Below are positions 22,029 through 35,920 of a stretch of DNA of 64,000 nucleotides, in pieces. The stretch's first letter is position 1, and each line of letters begins with the position of its first letter. The notes beneath the pieces were generated by a model. The model saw only the letters and a program-made list of their open reading frames with translations, was not told the origin of the DNA and did no database searches. Position numbers and translations under genes: made by a program. Source of the stretch: Molossus alvarezi (lineage: Eukaryota; Chordata; Mammalia; Chiroptera; Molossidae); contig JBAWUJ010000095.1 in the NCBI GenBank assembly GCA_037176705.1, positions 215,594-279,593 of the forward strand. The letters are read 5' to 3'.

Positions 22029-23799
22029 AAACGTGTAATCACACTTAAACTTGGCAGTGTAAGTTTCTTACTCTTGTTCCAGACAAGGAGACACAAGACT
22101 TGCTGGTGCAGTCTTGGATATACTGAATTATGGGCAAACCTCTGTGAGAGCCAGGGGCCACATACACTCAGTGGCATGTTTTTCCCTGGGAAGTTAAGTA
22201 CCTTTGCAGGGAAAGTGTGAACAAACATGTTCTAGTCAAACAACTGTTGGAATGAATGAATATTTCCATTTGGGTTAAGTTAACGCACAGATGTTGAGTA
22301 ACGTGATCATTTTAACGTTCATTCTCCTCGTTTTATAGGGAGATCCAGTCATATCATGGAAAGAACAACTAGAACAGAGCACACTTATGTGTAGATCAAA
22401 AGTTATCCCTTTTTGTGTTCTGTGTTGTTCATGGTTTCCAAGATTGGATCGTATTGAAGCCCATTTTTGAAGGCGATACTTGGAAAGAGTTTGGTTTCTG
22501 CTGTAGCAGTTGGTTTTACATGATTCTTACTCAGAACAGTGAACCAACGTATGGCCAAGACTGAAGCAATGGAAAGACTGATAACTACTGGTGTCACACA
22601 TGTGCATTCTTGACGCAGTGAAAGTGAACACATCTAAAGTGATGTAGTTGAAACATTGGTTGTCTCCATGCAAGGAGTAAATCCATGAATTGGAAGACAC
22701 TGACAACACCAAGGGTTTTTCACATTGAACATCTCTGTGAAGGAGAACAAGAGGAGTGTTCTAGAGAAAATGCACTTGTGCAGTGGACCTGGGTATCCAT
22801 TTCAATGACTTACACACTAACTATGCCCGGTGTGCAGGGCATACTTTACATTGGAGTGTTAAACAGTGTTGTAAGTAAATGCAGGTGTCTGCCTTCTTTC
22901 CTATGTGACCAGGAAAGTCAACCTATACTAGTTGATGAGGCAGCCTTTCAACATACTCCCTTTTAGCCCTGCATATGTGTTGTTTGCCTGGAAGTGTCTA
23001 TGAGTCATCTTGATATCCAACAAAGGCTGGGCTGCAGAAATCAAACACATTGGTTAGGGCAATGTTCAGGTCATGCAAATCTACACCCTATTCAGTTCTA
23101 CACACATTCTTTAAAGTTGTTACGAATGAATCAGTGTCATTCTTGGATCCATCATACATTTCACGGTTTGTACCGATTTCCTCAAAAAACATAAGGAGTA
23201 GATACCTGTTTTCTCCTGAGAATTCAAAGTAAACGCTTTCCATCATTGTGAAATGCTGGAATTGTACCTTGTTCATGAATGGAATCTCCTGAACCTATCT
23301 TTCTAATTCCCTGTGACGAATTCAGCCTATTTCTTGATAACTGACAAGTACTCAATCCCTTTATTCCAGCCATTAGAACCAAAAGGTGATCAATTTAAAA
23401 GAGGGAGTGTCAGTCTTTGAACAATGGACATGGATTCACTTGTTTAAAGACTATTTCCCCGAAGCACCTATGGGAATACCCTGGCATAGTCAAAAGTGTT
23501 CATGACTGGTGTTCTTTCTGTGCAGAACAATATAATAACGTTCAGTTCAAGAGCAGAATGGATCCCTTAATACGGTTGCAGTGTCCAATTGAGTGTTTAG
23601 TGGCTCTCTGTTCAAAGAACTGTGTTCCAATAGACAACCTTCTTCAAATAATGTCCAAATATTGAGAAAAAGATTCTAGGGCTATACCCGCGTCACACGA
23701 AATAAAACCACCACTGATGTACAGTTGTTCAGATTACGTGTTCTTAGTACAGTTGTGGAAAGTATTGATGTAAGGAAATGTGGCAACCTGACTTTTGAT

Positions 23800-25759
23800 A
23801 GGTCCTTAGACATACTTTTCACTCTACTTTGTTTGTAGGAGAGTGTATACAACCATACCTATTCCAAATGAACTGTGTTAGAACTCTTCACTTCAGTGGC
23901 ACAAAAGTCACTTCCATGAAGCCTAGAGCGTGAGGACCGTCAAAGCATATATTGTTTTGGTTAAGTGTTTAAGAAATGTCCTTTTGTAAAGGTGTAATCA
24001 CACTTAAACTTCGCAGTGTAAGTTTTTTTCTCTTGTTCCAGACAAAGAGACACAAGACTTGCTGGTGCAGTCTGGGATATCCTGAATTATGGGCAAAACT
24101 CTGTGAGAGCCAGGGGCCACATTCACTCAGTGGCATGTTTTTCCCTGGGAAGTTAAGTACCTTTGCAGGGAAACTGTGAACACACATGTTCTAGTCAAAC
24201 AACTGTGGGAATGAATGAATATTTCCAATTGGGGTAAGTTAGTGCACAGATCTTGAGTAACATGAACACTTTAACGTTCATTGTCCTCGTTTTATAGGGA
24301 GATCCAGTCATATCATGGAAAGAACAACTAGGACAGAGCCCACTTATGTGTAGATCAAAAGTTATCCCTTTTTGTGTTCTGTGTTGTTCATGGTTTCCAT
24401 GATTGGATCGTATTGAAGCCCGTTTTTGAAGGCGATACTTGGAAAAAGTTTGGTTTCTGCTGTAGCAGTTGGTTTTACTTGATTCTTACTCAGAACAGTG
24501 AACCAACGTATGGCCAAGACTGAATCAATGGAAAGACTGATAACTACTGGTGTCACACATGTGCATTCTTGACGCAGTGAAAGTGAACACATCTAAAGTG
24601 ATGTAGTTGAAACATTGGTTGTCTCCATGCAAGGAGTAAATCCATGAATTGGAAGACACTGACAACACCAAGGGTTTTTCACATTGAACATCTCTGTGAA
24701 GGAGAACAAGAGGAGTGTTCTAGAGAAAATGCACTTGTGCAGTGGACCTGGGTATCCATTTCAATGACTTACACACTAACTATGCCCGGTGTGCAGGGCA
24801 TACTTTACATTGGAGTGTTAAACAGTGTTGTAAGTAAATGCAGGTGTCTGCCTTCTTTCCTATGTGACCAGGAAAGTCAACCTGTACTAGTTGATGAGGC
24901 AGCCTTTCAACATACTACCTTTTAGCCCTGCATATGTGTTGTTTGCCTGGAAGTGTCTATGAGTCATCTTGATATCCAACAAAGGCTGGGCTGCAGAAAT
25001 CAAACACATTGGTTAGGGCAATGTTCAGGTCATGCAAATCTACACCCTATTAAGTTCTACACACATTCTTTAAATTTGTTACCGAATGAGTCAGTGTCAT
25101 TCTTGGATCCATCATACATTTCACGGTTTGTACCGATTTCCTCAAAAAACATAAGGAGTAGATACCTGTTTTCTCCTGAGAATTCAAAGTAAACGATTTC
25201 CATCATTGTGAACTGCTGGAATTGTACCTTGGTCATAAATGGAATCTCCTGAACCTATCTTTCTAATTCCCTGTGACGAATTCAGCCTATTTCTTGATAA
25301 CTGACAAGTACTCAATCCCTTTATTCCAGCCATTAGAACCAAAAGGTGATCAATTTAAAAGAGGGAGTGTCAGTCTTTGAACAATGGACATGGATTCACT
25401 TGTTTCAAGACTATTTCCCCGAAGCACCTATGGGAATACCCTGGCATAGTCAAAAGTGTTCATGACTGGTGTTCTTTCTGTGCAGAACAATATAATAACG
25501 TTCAGTTCAAGAGCAGAATGGATCCCTTAATACGGTTGCAGTGTCCAATTGAGTGTTTAGTGGCTCTCTGTTCAAAGAACTGTGTTCCAATAGACAACCT
25601 TCTTCAAATAATGTCCAAATATTGAGAAAAAGATTCTAGGGCTATACCCGCTTCACCCGAAATGGAACCACCACTGATGTACTGTTTTTCAGATTACGTG
25701 TTCTTAGTACAGTTGTGGAAAGTATTGATGTAAGGAAATGTGGCAACCTGACTTTTGAT
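23800..25759 (+). repeat. Satellite monomer 10
   Basis: Complete 1,960-bp monomer of mixed type. It has an A-family donor string near 24233 but a T-family GTGTAGATC (1-bp shorter) near 24348. Private bases include GGACCGTCAA near 23935, AACACACATG near 24179, TTGTCCTCG near 24281 and CCATGATTGG near 24397. The tail with CTTCACCCG and CTGTTTTTCAG is shared with the tail of monomer 14. Confidence 0.97.
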
Positions 25760-27719
25760 AGGTCCTTAGACATACATTTCACTCTACTTTCTTTGTAGGA
25801 GAGTGTATACAACCATACCTATTCCAAATGCACTGTGTTAGAACTCTTCACTTCAGTGGCACAAAAGACACTTCCATGAAGCCTAGAGCGTGAGGACCTT
25901 CAAAGCATATATTGTTTTGGTTAAGTGTTTAAGAAATGTCCTTTTGTAAAGGTGTAATCACACTTAAACTTCGCAGTGTAAGTTTTTTTCTCTTGTTCCA
26001 GACAAAGGGACACAAGACTGGCTGGTGCAGTCTTGGATATCCTGAATTATGGGCAAAACTCTGTGAGAGCCAGGGGCCACATTCACTCAGTGGCATGTTT
26101 TTCCCTGGGAAGTTAAGTACCTTTGCAGGGAAACTGTGAACAAACATGTTCTAGTCAAACAACTGTGGGAATGAATGAATATTTCCATTTGGGTTAAGTT
26201 AATGCACAGATCTTGAGTAACATGAACACTTTAACGTTCATTCTCCTCGTTTTATAGGGAGATCCAGTCATATCATGGAAGAGCAACTAGGACAGAGCAC
26301 ACTTATGTGTAGAATCAAAAGTTATCCCTTTTTGTGTTCTGTGTTGTTCATGGTTTCCAAGATTGGATCGTATTGAAGCCCATTTTTGAAGGCGATACTT
26401 GGAAAAAGTTTGGTTTCTGCTGTAGCAGTTGGTTTTACTTGATTCTTACTCACAACAGTGAACCAACGTATGGCCAAGACTGAATCAATGGAAAGACTGA
26501 TAACTACTGGTGTCACACATGTGCATTCTTGACGCAGTGAAAGTGAACACATCTAAAGTGATGTAGTTGAAACATTGGTTGTCTCCATGCAAGGAGTAAA
26601 TCCATGAATTGGAAGACACTGACAACACCAAGGGTTTTTCACATTGAACATCTCTGTGAAGGAGAACAAGAGGAGTGTTCTAGAGAAAATGCACTTGTGC
26701 AGTGGACCTGGGTATCCATTTCAATGACTTACACACTAACTATGCCCGGTGTGCAGGGCATACTTTACATTGGAGTGTTAAACAGTGTTGTAAGTAAATG
26801 CAGGTGTCTGCCTTCTTTCCTATGTGACCAGGAAAGTCAACCTGTACTAGTTGATGAGGCAGCCTTTCAACATACTACCTTTTAGCCCTGCATATGTGTT
26901 GTTTGCCTGGAAGTGTCTATGAGTCATCTTGATATCCAACAAAGGCTGGGCTGCAGAAATCAAACACATTGGTTAGGCCAATGTTCAGGTCATGCAAATC
27001 TACACCCTATTCAGTTCTACACACATTCTTTAAAGTTGTTACCGAATGAATCAGTGTCATTCTTGGATCCATCATACATTTCACAGTTTGTACCGATTTC
27101 CTCAAAAAACATAAGGAGTAGATACCTGTTTTCTCCTGAGAATTCAAAGTAAACGCTTTCCATCATTGTGAAATGCTGGAATTGTACCTTGTTCATGAAT
27201 GGAATCTCCTGAACCTATCTTTCTAATTCCCTGTGACGAATTCAGCCTATTTTTTGATAACTGACAAGTACTCAATCCCTTTATTCCAGCCATTAGAACC
27301 AAAAGGTGATCAATTTAAAAGAGGGAGTGTCAGTCTTTGAACAATGGACATGGATTCACTTGTTTCAAGACTATTTCCCCGAAGCACCTATGGGAATACC
27401 CTGGCATAGTCAAAAGTGTTCATGACTGGTGTTCTTTCTGTGCAGAACAATATAATAACGTTCAGTTCAAGAGCAGAATGGATCCCTTAATACGGTTGCA
27501 GTGTCCAATTGAGTGTTTAGTGGCTCTCTGTTCAAAGAACTGTGTTCCAATAGACAACCTTCTTCAAATAATGTCCAAATATTGAGAAAAAGATTCTAGG
27601 GCTATACCCGCTTCACACGAAATGGAACCACCACTGATGTACTGTTTTTCAGATTACGTGTTCTTAGTACAGTTGTGGAAAGTATTGATGTAAGGAAATG
27701 TGGCAACCTGACTTTTGAT
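25760..27719 (+). repeat. Satellite monomer 11
   Basis: Complete 1,960-bp B-family monomer. It starts with the rare set CATACATTTC, TTTCTTTGTAGG, AAAGACAC and GGACCTTCAA, which recurs only in monomer 15. It has AAAGGGACAC, GACTGGCTGG, GAAGAGCAAC, TTAGGCCAATG and TATTTTTTGATAAC. TTCACAGTTTG near 27080 is private. Confidence 0.97.
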
Positions 27720-29678
27720 AGGTCCTTAGACATACTTTTCACTCTACTTTGTTTGTAGGAGAGTGTATACAACCATACCTATTCCAAATGCACTGTGTTA
27801 GAACTCTTCACTTCAGTGGCACAAAAGTCACTTCCATGAAGCCTAGAGCGTGAGGACCCTCAAAGCATATATTGTTTTGGTTAAGTGTTTAAGAAATGTC
27901 CTTTTGTAAAGGTGTAATCACACTTAAACTTCGCAGTGTAAGTTTTTTTCTCTTGTTCCAGACAAAGGGACACAAGACTGGCTGGTGCAGTCTTGGATAT
28001 CCTGAATTATGGGCAAAACTCTGTGAGAGCCAGGGGCCACATTCACTCAGTGGCATGTTTTTCCCTGGGAAGTTAAGTACCTTTGCAGGGAAACTGTGAA
28101 CAAACATGTTCTAGTCAAACAACTGTGGGAATGAATGAATATTTCCAATTGGGGTAAGTTAGTGCACAGATCTTGAGTAACATGAACACTTTAACGTTCA
28201 TTCTCCTCGTTTTATTGGGAGATCCAGTCATATCATGGAAGAACAACTAGGACAGAGCCCACTTATGTGCAGAATCAAAAGTTATCCCTTTTTGTGTTCT
28301 GTGTTGTTCATGGTTTCAAAGATTGGATCGTATTGAAGCCCATTTTTGAAGGCGATACTTGGAAAAAGTTTGGTTTCTGCTGTAGCAGTTGGTTTTACAT
28401 GATTCTTACTCAGAACAGTGAACCAACGTATGGCCAAGACTGAATCAATGGAAAGACTGATAACTACTGGTGTCACACATGTGCATTCTTGACGCAGTGA
28501 AAGTGAACACATCTAAAGTGATGTAGTTGAAACATTGGTTGTCTCCATGCAAGGAGTAAATCCATGAATTGGAAGACACTGACAACACCAAGGGTTTTTC
28601 ACATTGAACATCTCTGTGAAGGAGAACAAGAGGAGTGTTCTAGAGAAAATGCACTTGTGCAGTGGACCTGGGTATCCATTTCAATGACTTACACACTAAC
28701 TATGCCCGGTGTGCAGGGCATACTTTACATTGGAGTGTTAAACAGTGTTGTAAGTAAATGCAGGTGTCTGCCTTCTTTCCTATGTGACCAGGAAAGTCAA
28801 CCTGTACTAGTTGATGAGGCAGCCTTTCAACATACTACCTTTTAGCCCTGCATATGTGTTGTTTGCCTGGAAGTGTCTATGAGTCATCTTGATATCCAAC
28901 AAAGGCTGGGCTGCAGAAATCAAACACATTGGTTAGGGCAATGTTCAGGTCATGCAAATCTACACCCTATTCAGTTCTACACACATTCTTTAAAGTTGTT
29001 ACCGAATGAATCAGTGTCATTCTTGGATCCAGCATACATTTCACGGTTTGTACCGATTTCCTCAAAAAACATAAGGAGTAGATACCTGTTTTCTCCTGAG
29101 AATTCAAAGTAAACGCTTTCCATCATTGTGAAATGCTGGAATTGTACCTTGTTCATGAATGGAATCTCCTGAACCTATCTTTCTAATTCCCTGTGACGAA
29201 TTCAGCCTATTTCTTGGTAACTGACAAGTACTCAATCCCTTATTCCAGCCATTAGAACCAAAAGGTGATCAATTTAAAAGAGGGAGTGTCAGTCTTTGAA
29301 CAATGGACATGGATTCACTTGTTTCAAGACTATTTCCCCGAAGCACCTATGGGAATACCCTGGCATAGTCAAAAGTGTTCATGACTGGTGTTCTTTCTGT
29401 GCAGAACAATATAATAACGTTCAGTTCAAGAGCAGAATGGAGACCTTAATACGGTTGCAGTGTCCAATTGAGTGTTTAGTGGCTCTCTGTTCAAAGAACT
29501 GTGTTCCAATAGACAACCTTCTTCAAATAATGTCCAAATATTGAGAAAAAGATTCTAGGGCTATACCCGCTTCACACGAAATGGAACCACCACTGATGTA
29601 CTGTTGTTCAGATTACGTGTTCTTAGTACAGTTGTGGAAAGTATTGATGTAAGGAAATGTGGCAACCTGACTTTTGAT
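27720..29678 (+). repeat. Satellite monomer 12 (1-bp deletion)
   Basis: Complete 1,959-bp monomer. Up to 27980 it is like monomer 11 (AAAGGGACAC, GACTGG). From 27981 it is the duplicate of monomer 7, including the missing T in CCCTTATTCC and GGAGACC. The left junction of the 11.67-kb duplication therefore lies inside it. Confidence 0.97.
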
Positions 29679-31639
29679 AGGTCCTTAGACATACTTTTCA
29701 CTCTACTTTGTTTGTAGGAGAGTGTATACAACCATACCTATTCCAAATGAACTGTGTTAGAACTCTTCACTTCAGTGGCACAAAAGTCACTTCCATGAAG
29801 CCTAGAGCGTGAGGACCCTCAAAGCATATATTGTTTTGGTTAAGTGTTTAAGAAATGTCCTTTTGTAAAGGTGTAATCACACTTAAACTTCGCAGTGTAA
29901 GTTTTTTTCTCTTGTTCCAGACAAAGAGACACAAGACTTGCTGGTGCAGTCTGGGATATCCTGAATTATGGGCAAAACTCTGTGAGAGCCAGGGGCCACA
30001 TTCACTCAGTGGCATGTTTTTCCCTGGGAAGTTAAGTACCTTTGCAGGGAAACTGTGAACAAACATGTTCTAGTCAAACAACTGTGGGAATGAATGAATA
30101 TTTCCAATTGGGGTAAGTTAGTGCACAGATCTTGAGTAACATGAACACTTTAACGTTCATTCTCCTCGTTTTATTGGGAGATCCAGGCATATCATGGAAA
30201 GAACAACTAGGACAGAGCCCACTTATGTGCAGAATCAAAAGTTATCCCTTTTTGTGTTCTGTGTTGTTCATGGTTTCAAAGATTGGATCGTATTGAAGCC
30301 CATTTTTGAAGGCGATACTTGGAAAAAGTTTGGTTTCTGTTGTAGCAGTTGGTTTTACATGATTCTTACTCAGAACAGTGAACCAACGTATGGCCAAGAC
30401 TGAATCAATGGAAAGACTGATAACTACTGGTGTCACACATGTGCATTCTTGACGCAGTGAAAGTGAACACATCTAAAGTGATGTAGTTGAAACATTGGTT
30501 GTCTCCATGCAAGGAGTAAATCCATGAATTGGAAGACACTGACAACACCAAGGGTTTTTCACATTGAACATCTCTGTGAAGGAGAACAAGAGGAGTGTTC
30601 TAGAGAAAATGCACTTGTGCAGTGGACCTGGGTATCCATTTCAATGACTTACACACTAACTATGCCCGGTGTGCAGGGCATACTTTACATTGGAGTGTTA
30701 AACAGTGTTGTAAGTAAATGCAGGTGTCTGCCTTCTTTCCTATGTGACCAGGAAAGTCAACCTGTACTAGTTGATGAGGCAGCCTTTCAACATACTACCT
30801 TTTAGCCCTGCATATGTGTTGTTTGCCTGGAAGTGTCTATGAGTCATCTTGATATCCAACAAAGGCTGGGCTGCAGAAATCAAACACATTGGTTAGGGCA
30901 ATGTTCAGGTCATGCAAATCTACACCCTATTCAGTTCTACACACATTCTTTAAAGTTGTTACCGAATGAATCAGTGTCATTCTTGGATCCAGCATACATT
31001 TCACGGTTTGTACCGATTTCCTCAAAAAACATAAGGAGTAGATACCTGTTTTCTCCTGAGAATTCAAAGTAAACGCTTTCCATCATTGTGAAATGCTGGA
31101 ATTGTACCTTGTTCATGAATGGAATCTCCTGAACCTATCTTTCTAATTCCCTGTGACGAATTCAGCCTATTTCTTGATAACTGACAAGTACTCAATCCCT
31201 TTATTCCTGCCATTAGAACCAAAAGGTGATCATTTTAAAAGAGGGAGTGTCAGTCTTTGAACAATGGTCATGGATTCACTTGTTTCAAGACTATTTTCCC
31301 GAAGCACCTATGGGAATACACTGGCATAGTCAAAAGGGTTCATGACTGGTGTTCTTTCTGTGCAGAACAACATAATAACATTCAGTTCAAGAGCAGAATG
31401 GAAACCTTAATACGGTTGCAGTGTCCAATTGAGTGTTTAGTGGCTCTCTGTTCAAAGAACTGTGTTCCAATAGACAACCTTCTTCAAATAATATCCAAAT
31501 ATTGAGAAAAAGATTCTAGGGCTATACCCGCTTCACACGAAATGGAACCACCACTGATGTACTGTTGTTCAGATTACGTGTTCTTAGTACAGTTGTGGAA
31601 AGTATTGATGTAACGAAATGTGGCAACCTGACTTTTGAT
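29679..31639 (+). repeat. Satellite monomer 13 (left neighbour of L1 copy 2)
   Basis: Complete 1,961-bp duplicate of monomer 8, with the same extra A (GGAAAGAAC near 30198) and the same L1-linked variant cluster in its last 450 bp. Confidence 0.97.
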
Positions 31640-31810
31640 AGATCCTTAGACATACTTTTCACTCTACTTTCTTTGTAGGAGAGTGTATACAACCAAACCT
31701 ATTCCAAATGAACTGTGTTAGAACTCTTCACTTCAGTGGCACAAAAGTCACTTCCATGAAGCCTAGGGCGTGCGGCTCCTCAAAGCATATATTGTTTTGG
31801 TTAAGTGTTT

Positions 31811-31827
31811 AAGAAATGTCCATTTGT
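31811..31827 (+). repeat. Target-site duplication, left copy, L1 copy 2
   Basis: The same 17-bp string as at L1 copy 1, repeated at 37971-37987. Confidence 0.95.
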
Positions 31828-31862
31828 GTTTTTGTTTTCGTTTTTTTTTATGAATTTTTATT
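31828..31862 (-). terminator. L1 copy 2 poly(A) signal and poly(A) tail
   Basis: AATAAA on the minus strand at 31857-31862, followed by the A-rich tail joined to the target-site duplication, as in copy 1. Confidence 0.85.
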
Positions 31863-31904
31863 CATTTTTTTGTTACAGATATTTTACCTTTTTACCCATT
31901 GGCA

Positions 31905-31937
31905 CCGCCCACCCCACCTCCCCTCCACCCTGTCCCC
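31905..31937 (-). other. G-rich tract in L1 copy 2 3' UTR
   Basis: Same multiple G runs on the L1 sense strand as in copy 1, with a second tract at 32001-32023. Confidence 0.6.
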
Positions 31938-32128
31938 TGCCTAGTTGTCCATGTCCATTGGTCATGCATAGATGCATATAAGTTCTGTGGTTTATCTCTT
32001 CCCACCCCCCACCCCCCATCCCCTCTTCTGAGGGATGTCAGTCTGTGCCTTACTTCCATGTGTCTGGGTCTACTGTTTTCCTCAGACTGTTATGTTCATT
32101 ATACTCCGTATATAAGTGAGATCATGTG

Positions 32129-35100
32129 TTATTTGTCTTTTTCTGCTTGTCTTCTTTCACTTAGGATAATACTTTCCAGGTCCCTCCATGTCGTCTCAAA
32201 GGATAAGAGATCTCTCTTTCTTACCGCTGCATAGTACTCCATTGTATATATGTACCACAGCTTTTTTATCCATTCGTCTACTGGTGGACACTTGGGCTGT
32301 TTCCAGATCTTAGCTATTGTAAATAGTGCTGCTATGAACATGGGGATACATATATTCTTTCTGATTGGTGTTTCAGGCTTCTTAGGGTATATTCCCAGCA
32401 GTGGGATCACTGGGTCAAATGGAAGTTCAATTTCTAATTTTTTGAGGTAGCACCATATTGTTTTCCATAGCGGCTGCACCAGTCTGCATTCCCACCAGCA
32501 GTGTATTAGAGTCCCCTTTTCTCCACACCCTCGCCAACACTTGTTGTTTGATGATTTGTTGATGGCGGCCATTCTGACAGGTGTGAGGTGATACCTCATT
32601 GTTGTTTTAATTTGCATCTCTCTGATGATTAGTGATGTTGAGCATTTCTTCATATGTCTCTTGGCCATTTGTATGTCCTGTTTGGAGAGGTGTCTATTCA
32701 GCTCCTCTGCCCACTTTTTAATTGGGTTCTTTGTCTTCCTTTTGTGGAGTTGTATGAGCACTCTCTATATATTGGAAATTAACCCCTTATCTGATACATC
32801 ATTGGCAATGATGTTCTCCCATACAGTGGGTTGCCTTTCCATTTTGATGATTGTTTCTTTTGCTGTGCAGAAGCTTTTGAGTTTGATGTAGTCCCATGTG
32901 TTCCTTTTCTCCTTTATTTCTGTTGCCTTAGGTGATGTATCAGTGAAAATTCTGCTCCGTATGATGTCCGAAATTTTGTTGCCTACATTTTCTTCTAGAA
33001 TTTTTATGGATTCACGGGTCACATTTAAGTCTTTTATCCATTTTGAGTTTATTTTTGTGTATGGTGTAAGTTGATGGTCTAGTTTCATTTTTTTGCATGT
33101 AGTTGTCCAATTTTCCCAACACCATTTATTAAAGAGGCTGTCTTTACTCCACTGTATGCTCTTGCCACCTTTGTCAAATATTAATTGAGCGTATTGCCTT
33201 GGGTCCATTTCTGGGTTTTCAGTTCTGTTCCACTGGTCTATATGCCTGTTCTTGTGCCAGTACCAGGCTGTTTTGGTTACAGTCGCTTTGTAGTATAACC
33301 TGATATCTGGTATTGTGATCCCACCTACTTTGTTCTTCTTTTTCAAGATTGCTGTGGCTATTCGGGGTCTTTTTTGGTTCCATATGAACTTTTGAAGTAT
33401 TTGTTCTAGTTCTATGAAATATGTCGTTGGTATTTTGATGGGGATTGCATTGAATCTATAGATTGCTTTGGGTAGTATGGACATTTTAATGATGTTAATT
33501 CTTCCAATCCATGAACAGGGTATGTGCTTCCACTTTTTTATATCTTCTTCTATTTCTTTTTTCAATGACCTGTAGTTTTCTGCAAATAGGTCCTTTACTT
33601 CTTTGGTTAAGTTTATTCCGAGGTATCGTAATTTTTTTGGAGCGATGGTAAATGGGATTGTTTTTTCAGTTTCTCTTTCTGTGAGTTCATCATTGATGTA
33701 CAAGAATGCCGTCGATTTCTTGACGTTAATTTTGTATCCTGCTACTTTGCCAAATTCATTTATTAAGTCTAATAGATTTTTGATGGAGTCTTTAGGGTTT
33801 TCTATGTACAATATCATGTCATCTGCAAATAATGACAGTTTTACTTCCTCCTTTCCAATTTGGATCCCTTTTATTTTTTCTTCATGTCTGATTGCTGTGG
33901 CTAAGACTTCCAGTACAATGTTAAATAAGAGTGGCGAAAGTGGACATCCCTGTCTTGTTCCTGTTCTTAATGGAAATGTTTTTAGTTTCTGTCCATTGAG
34001 TATGATGTTGGCTGTAGGTCTTTCATATATGGCCTTTATTATGTCGAGAAATGATCCCTCTATTCCTACATTGCTGAGCGTTTTTATCAGAAATGGATGC
34101 TGGATTTTGTCGAATGCTTTTTCAGCATCTATTGATATGATCATGTGGTTTTTATTCTTCATTTTGTTTATGTGGTGTATCACGTTTATTGATTTGCGAA
34201 TATTATACCAGCCTTGCATCCCTGGAATGAATCCCACTTGGTCATGGTGAATAATTATTTTGATGTATTTCTGGATCCGATTTGCTAATATTTTGTTCAG
34301 GATTTTGGCGTCTATGTTCATCAGGGATATTGGCCTGTAGTTTTCTTTCTTCGTAGTGTCTTTTTCTGGTTTTGGAATTAGAATTATGCTGGCCTCATAG
34401 AACGTGTTTGGAAGTCTTCCTTCTTGAATTTTTTGAAATAGTTTGAGGAGAATGGGTGTTAGTTCTTTTTTGAATGTTCGGTAAAACTCCCCCGTGAAAC
34501 CATCTGGGCCTGGGCTTTTGTTTGCTGGGAGAGTCTTGATTACCTCTTCAATTTCCTTAGTTGTTATTGGTCTGTTCAAGTTTTCTATCTCTTCCGGGAA
34601 TAGTTTTGGGAGACTGTGTGTTTCTAGAAATTTGTCCATTTCGCTTAGATTGTCGAATTTGTTGCCATATAGTTGTTCATAGTAGTTGTTAACGATCTTT
34701 TGTATTTCCGTGGTGTTGGTTGTTACTTCTCCTCTTTCATTTCTGATTTTGTGTATTTGGGTTCTCTCTCTTTGTTTCTTGGTGAGTCTAGCTAAGGGTC
34801 CATCAATCTTGTTTATCTTTTCGAAAAACCAGCTCTTTGTTTCATCGATCCTTTGAATTGTTTTTTTGGTCTCTATGTCATTTATTTCTGCTCTGATCTT
34901 TACTATTTCCTTCCTTCTACTTGCTCTGGGGTTTTCTTTTTGTTTGCTTTCTAATTCTTTAAGTTGTGAGGTTAGACAGTCAATTAGAAATTTTTCTTGT
35001 TTTTTGAGGTAGGCCTGTAGTGCTATGAACTTCCCTCTCAGAACTGCTTTCGCTGCATCCCATAGATTTTGTGTTGTTGTGTGTTCATTTTCATTGGTTT

Positions 35101-35920
35101 CCAGGAAGTTTTTAATTTCTTCCTTGATCTCCTCGGTGACCCATTCATTGTTTAATAACATGCTATTTAGCCTCCATGTGTTGAAATGTCTTTGCATGTT
35201 CTTGTTGCAATTGATTTCTAGTTTCATGCCATTGTGTTCTGAGAAGATGCTTGATATGATTTCAATCTTCTTGAACTTGTAGAGATTTAGTTTGTGTCCT
35301 ATCATGTGGTCTATCTTTGAGAATGTCCCATGTGCACTTGAGAAGAATGTGTATTCTGTAGTTTTGGGGTGTAATTCTCTATAGATATCTATTAAATCCA
35401 TTTGGTCTAGTGCTTCATTTAGAGTCTCTGTTTCCTTGCTAATTTTTTGCCTAGAGGATCTATCCAGTGCTGTCAACGGGGTGTTGAAGTCCCCTGCTAT
35501 GATTGTATTGTTGTCGATTTCTCCTTGGAAGTCCTCCAGAAGATTTTTAATATATTTTGGTGGTCCTATATTGGGTTCATATATGTTTATCAAGGTTATA
35601 TCTTCCTGTTGGATAGATCCTTTCAATATTATGTAGTGGCCGTCTTTGTCTCTAGTTATGATCTTCATTTTGAAATCTATTTTATCAGATATGAGAAATG
35701 CTACCCCAGCTTTTTTTTGCTTTCCATTTGCTTGGAAAATTTTTTTCCATCCCTTTAATTTCAACCTATGTGAGTCTTTTGTTGAGAGGTGGGTCTCTTC
35801 TAAAAAACATATAGATGAGTCATGCTTTCTTATCCAATCAGATACTCTGTGTCTCTTTATGGGAGCATTCACTCCATTTACGTTTAAGGTGATTATTGAT
35901 ATGTACTTATTTATTGCCAT
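32129..35920 (-). pseudogene. L1 ORF2: L1 ORF2, copy 2, in-frame TAG and D228E in the endonuclease
   Basis: Same architecture as copy 1: ATG at 35920, TAG at 32765-32767 after 1,051 codons, and the frame continuing to TAA at 32129. The reverse transcriptase residues (D598, FADD 698-701) are intact. The endonuclease SDH motif reads SEH: codon 228 at 35239-35237 is GAA where copy 1 has GAT. This Asp is part of the conserved catalytic SDH motif, so endonuclease activity would be expected to suffer. The cysteine motif lies beyond the TAG. The early EKDK-stop is shared with copy 1. Confidence 0.95.

Larger units (their letters stand above)
12022..23691 (+). repeat. Duplicated 11.67-kb block, copy A (includes L1 copy 1)
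   Basis: This stretch recurs at 27981-39650, exactly 15,959 bp downstream, with only two base differences that I noticed. One is 19279 (A) against 35238 (T). The other is 21788 (A) against 37747 (G). Immediately outside, the copies diverge: T/G at 12021/27980 on the left and G/T at 23692/39651 on the right. The block covers most of monomer 7, all of monomer 8 and nearly all of the L1-bearing monomer 9. It is a very recent segmental duplication within the array, or an assembly duplication. Confidence 0.9.
15681..23799 (+). repeat. Satellite monomer 9, interrupted by L1 copy 1
   Basis: A monomer of normal length split after about 188 bp by an inserted L1 (15869-22011), with 17 bp duplicated. 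The satellite on both sides carries variants absent from ordinary monomers. On the left are AGATCCTTAG, CCAAACC and GGGCGTGCGGCTCC. On the right are AAACGTGTAATC, TTGGCAGTG, GTTTCTTACTC, ACAAGGAG, GGGCAAACCTC and GTTAACGC. A 1-bp deletion (TTACGAATG near 23120) breaks the 79-codon ORF. The tail switches type at 23692. Confidence 0.97.

Noticed and set aside
21577..22038. Plus-strand ORF reading from the L1 5' UTR out into the satellite, like primate L1 ORF0
   Set aside because: The topology is similar, but the frame has no ATG near its start and the protein resembles nothing. Its survival in all copies is explained by recent duplication.
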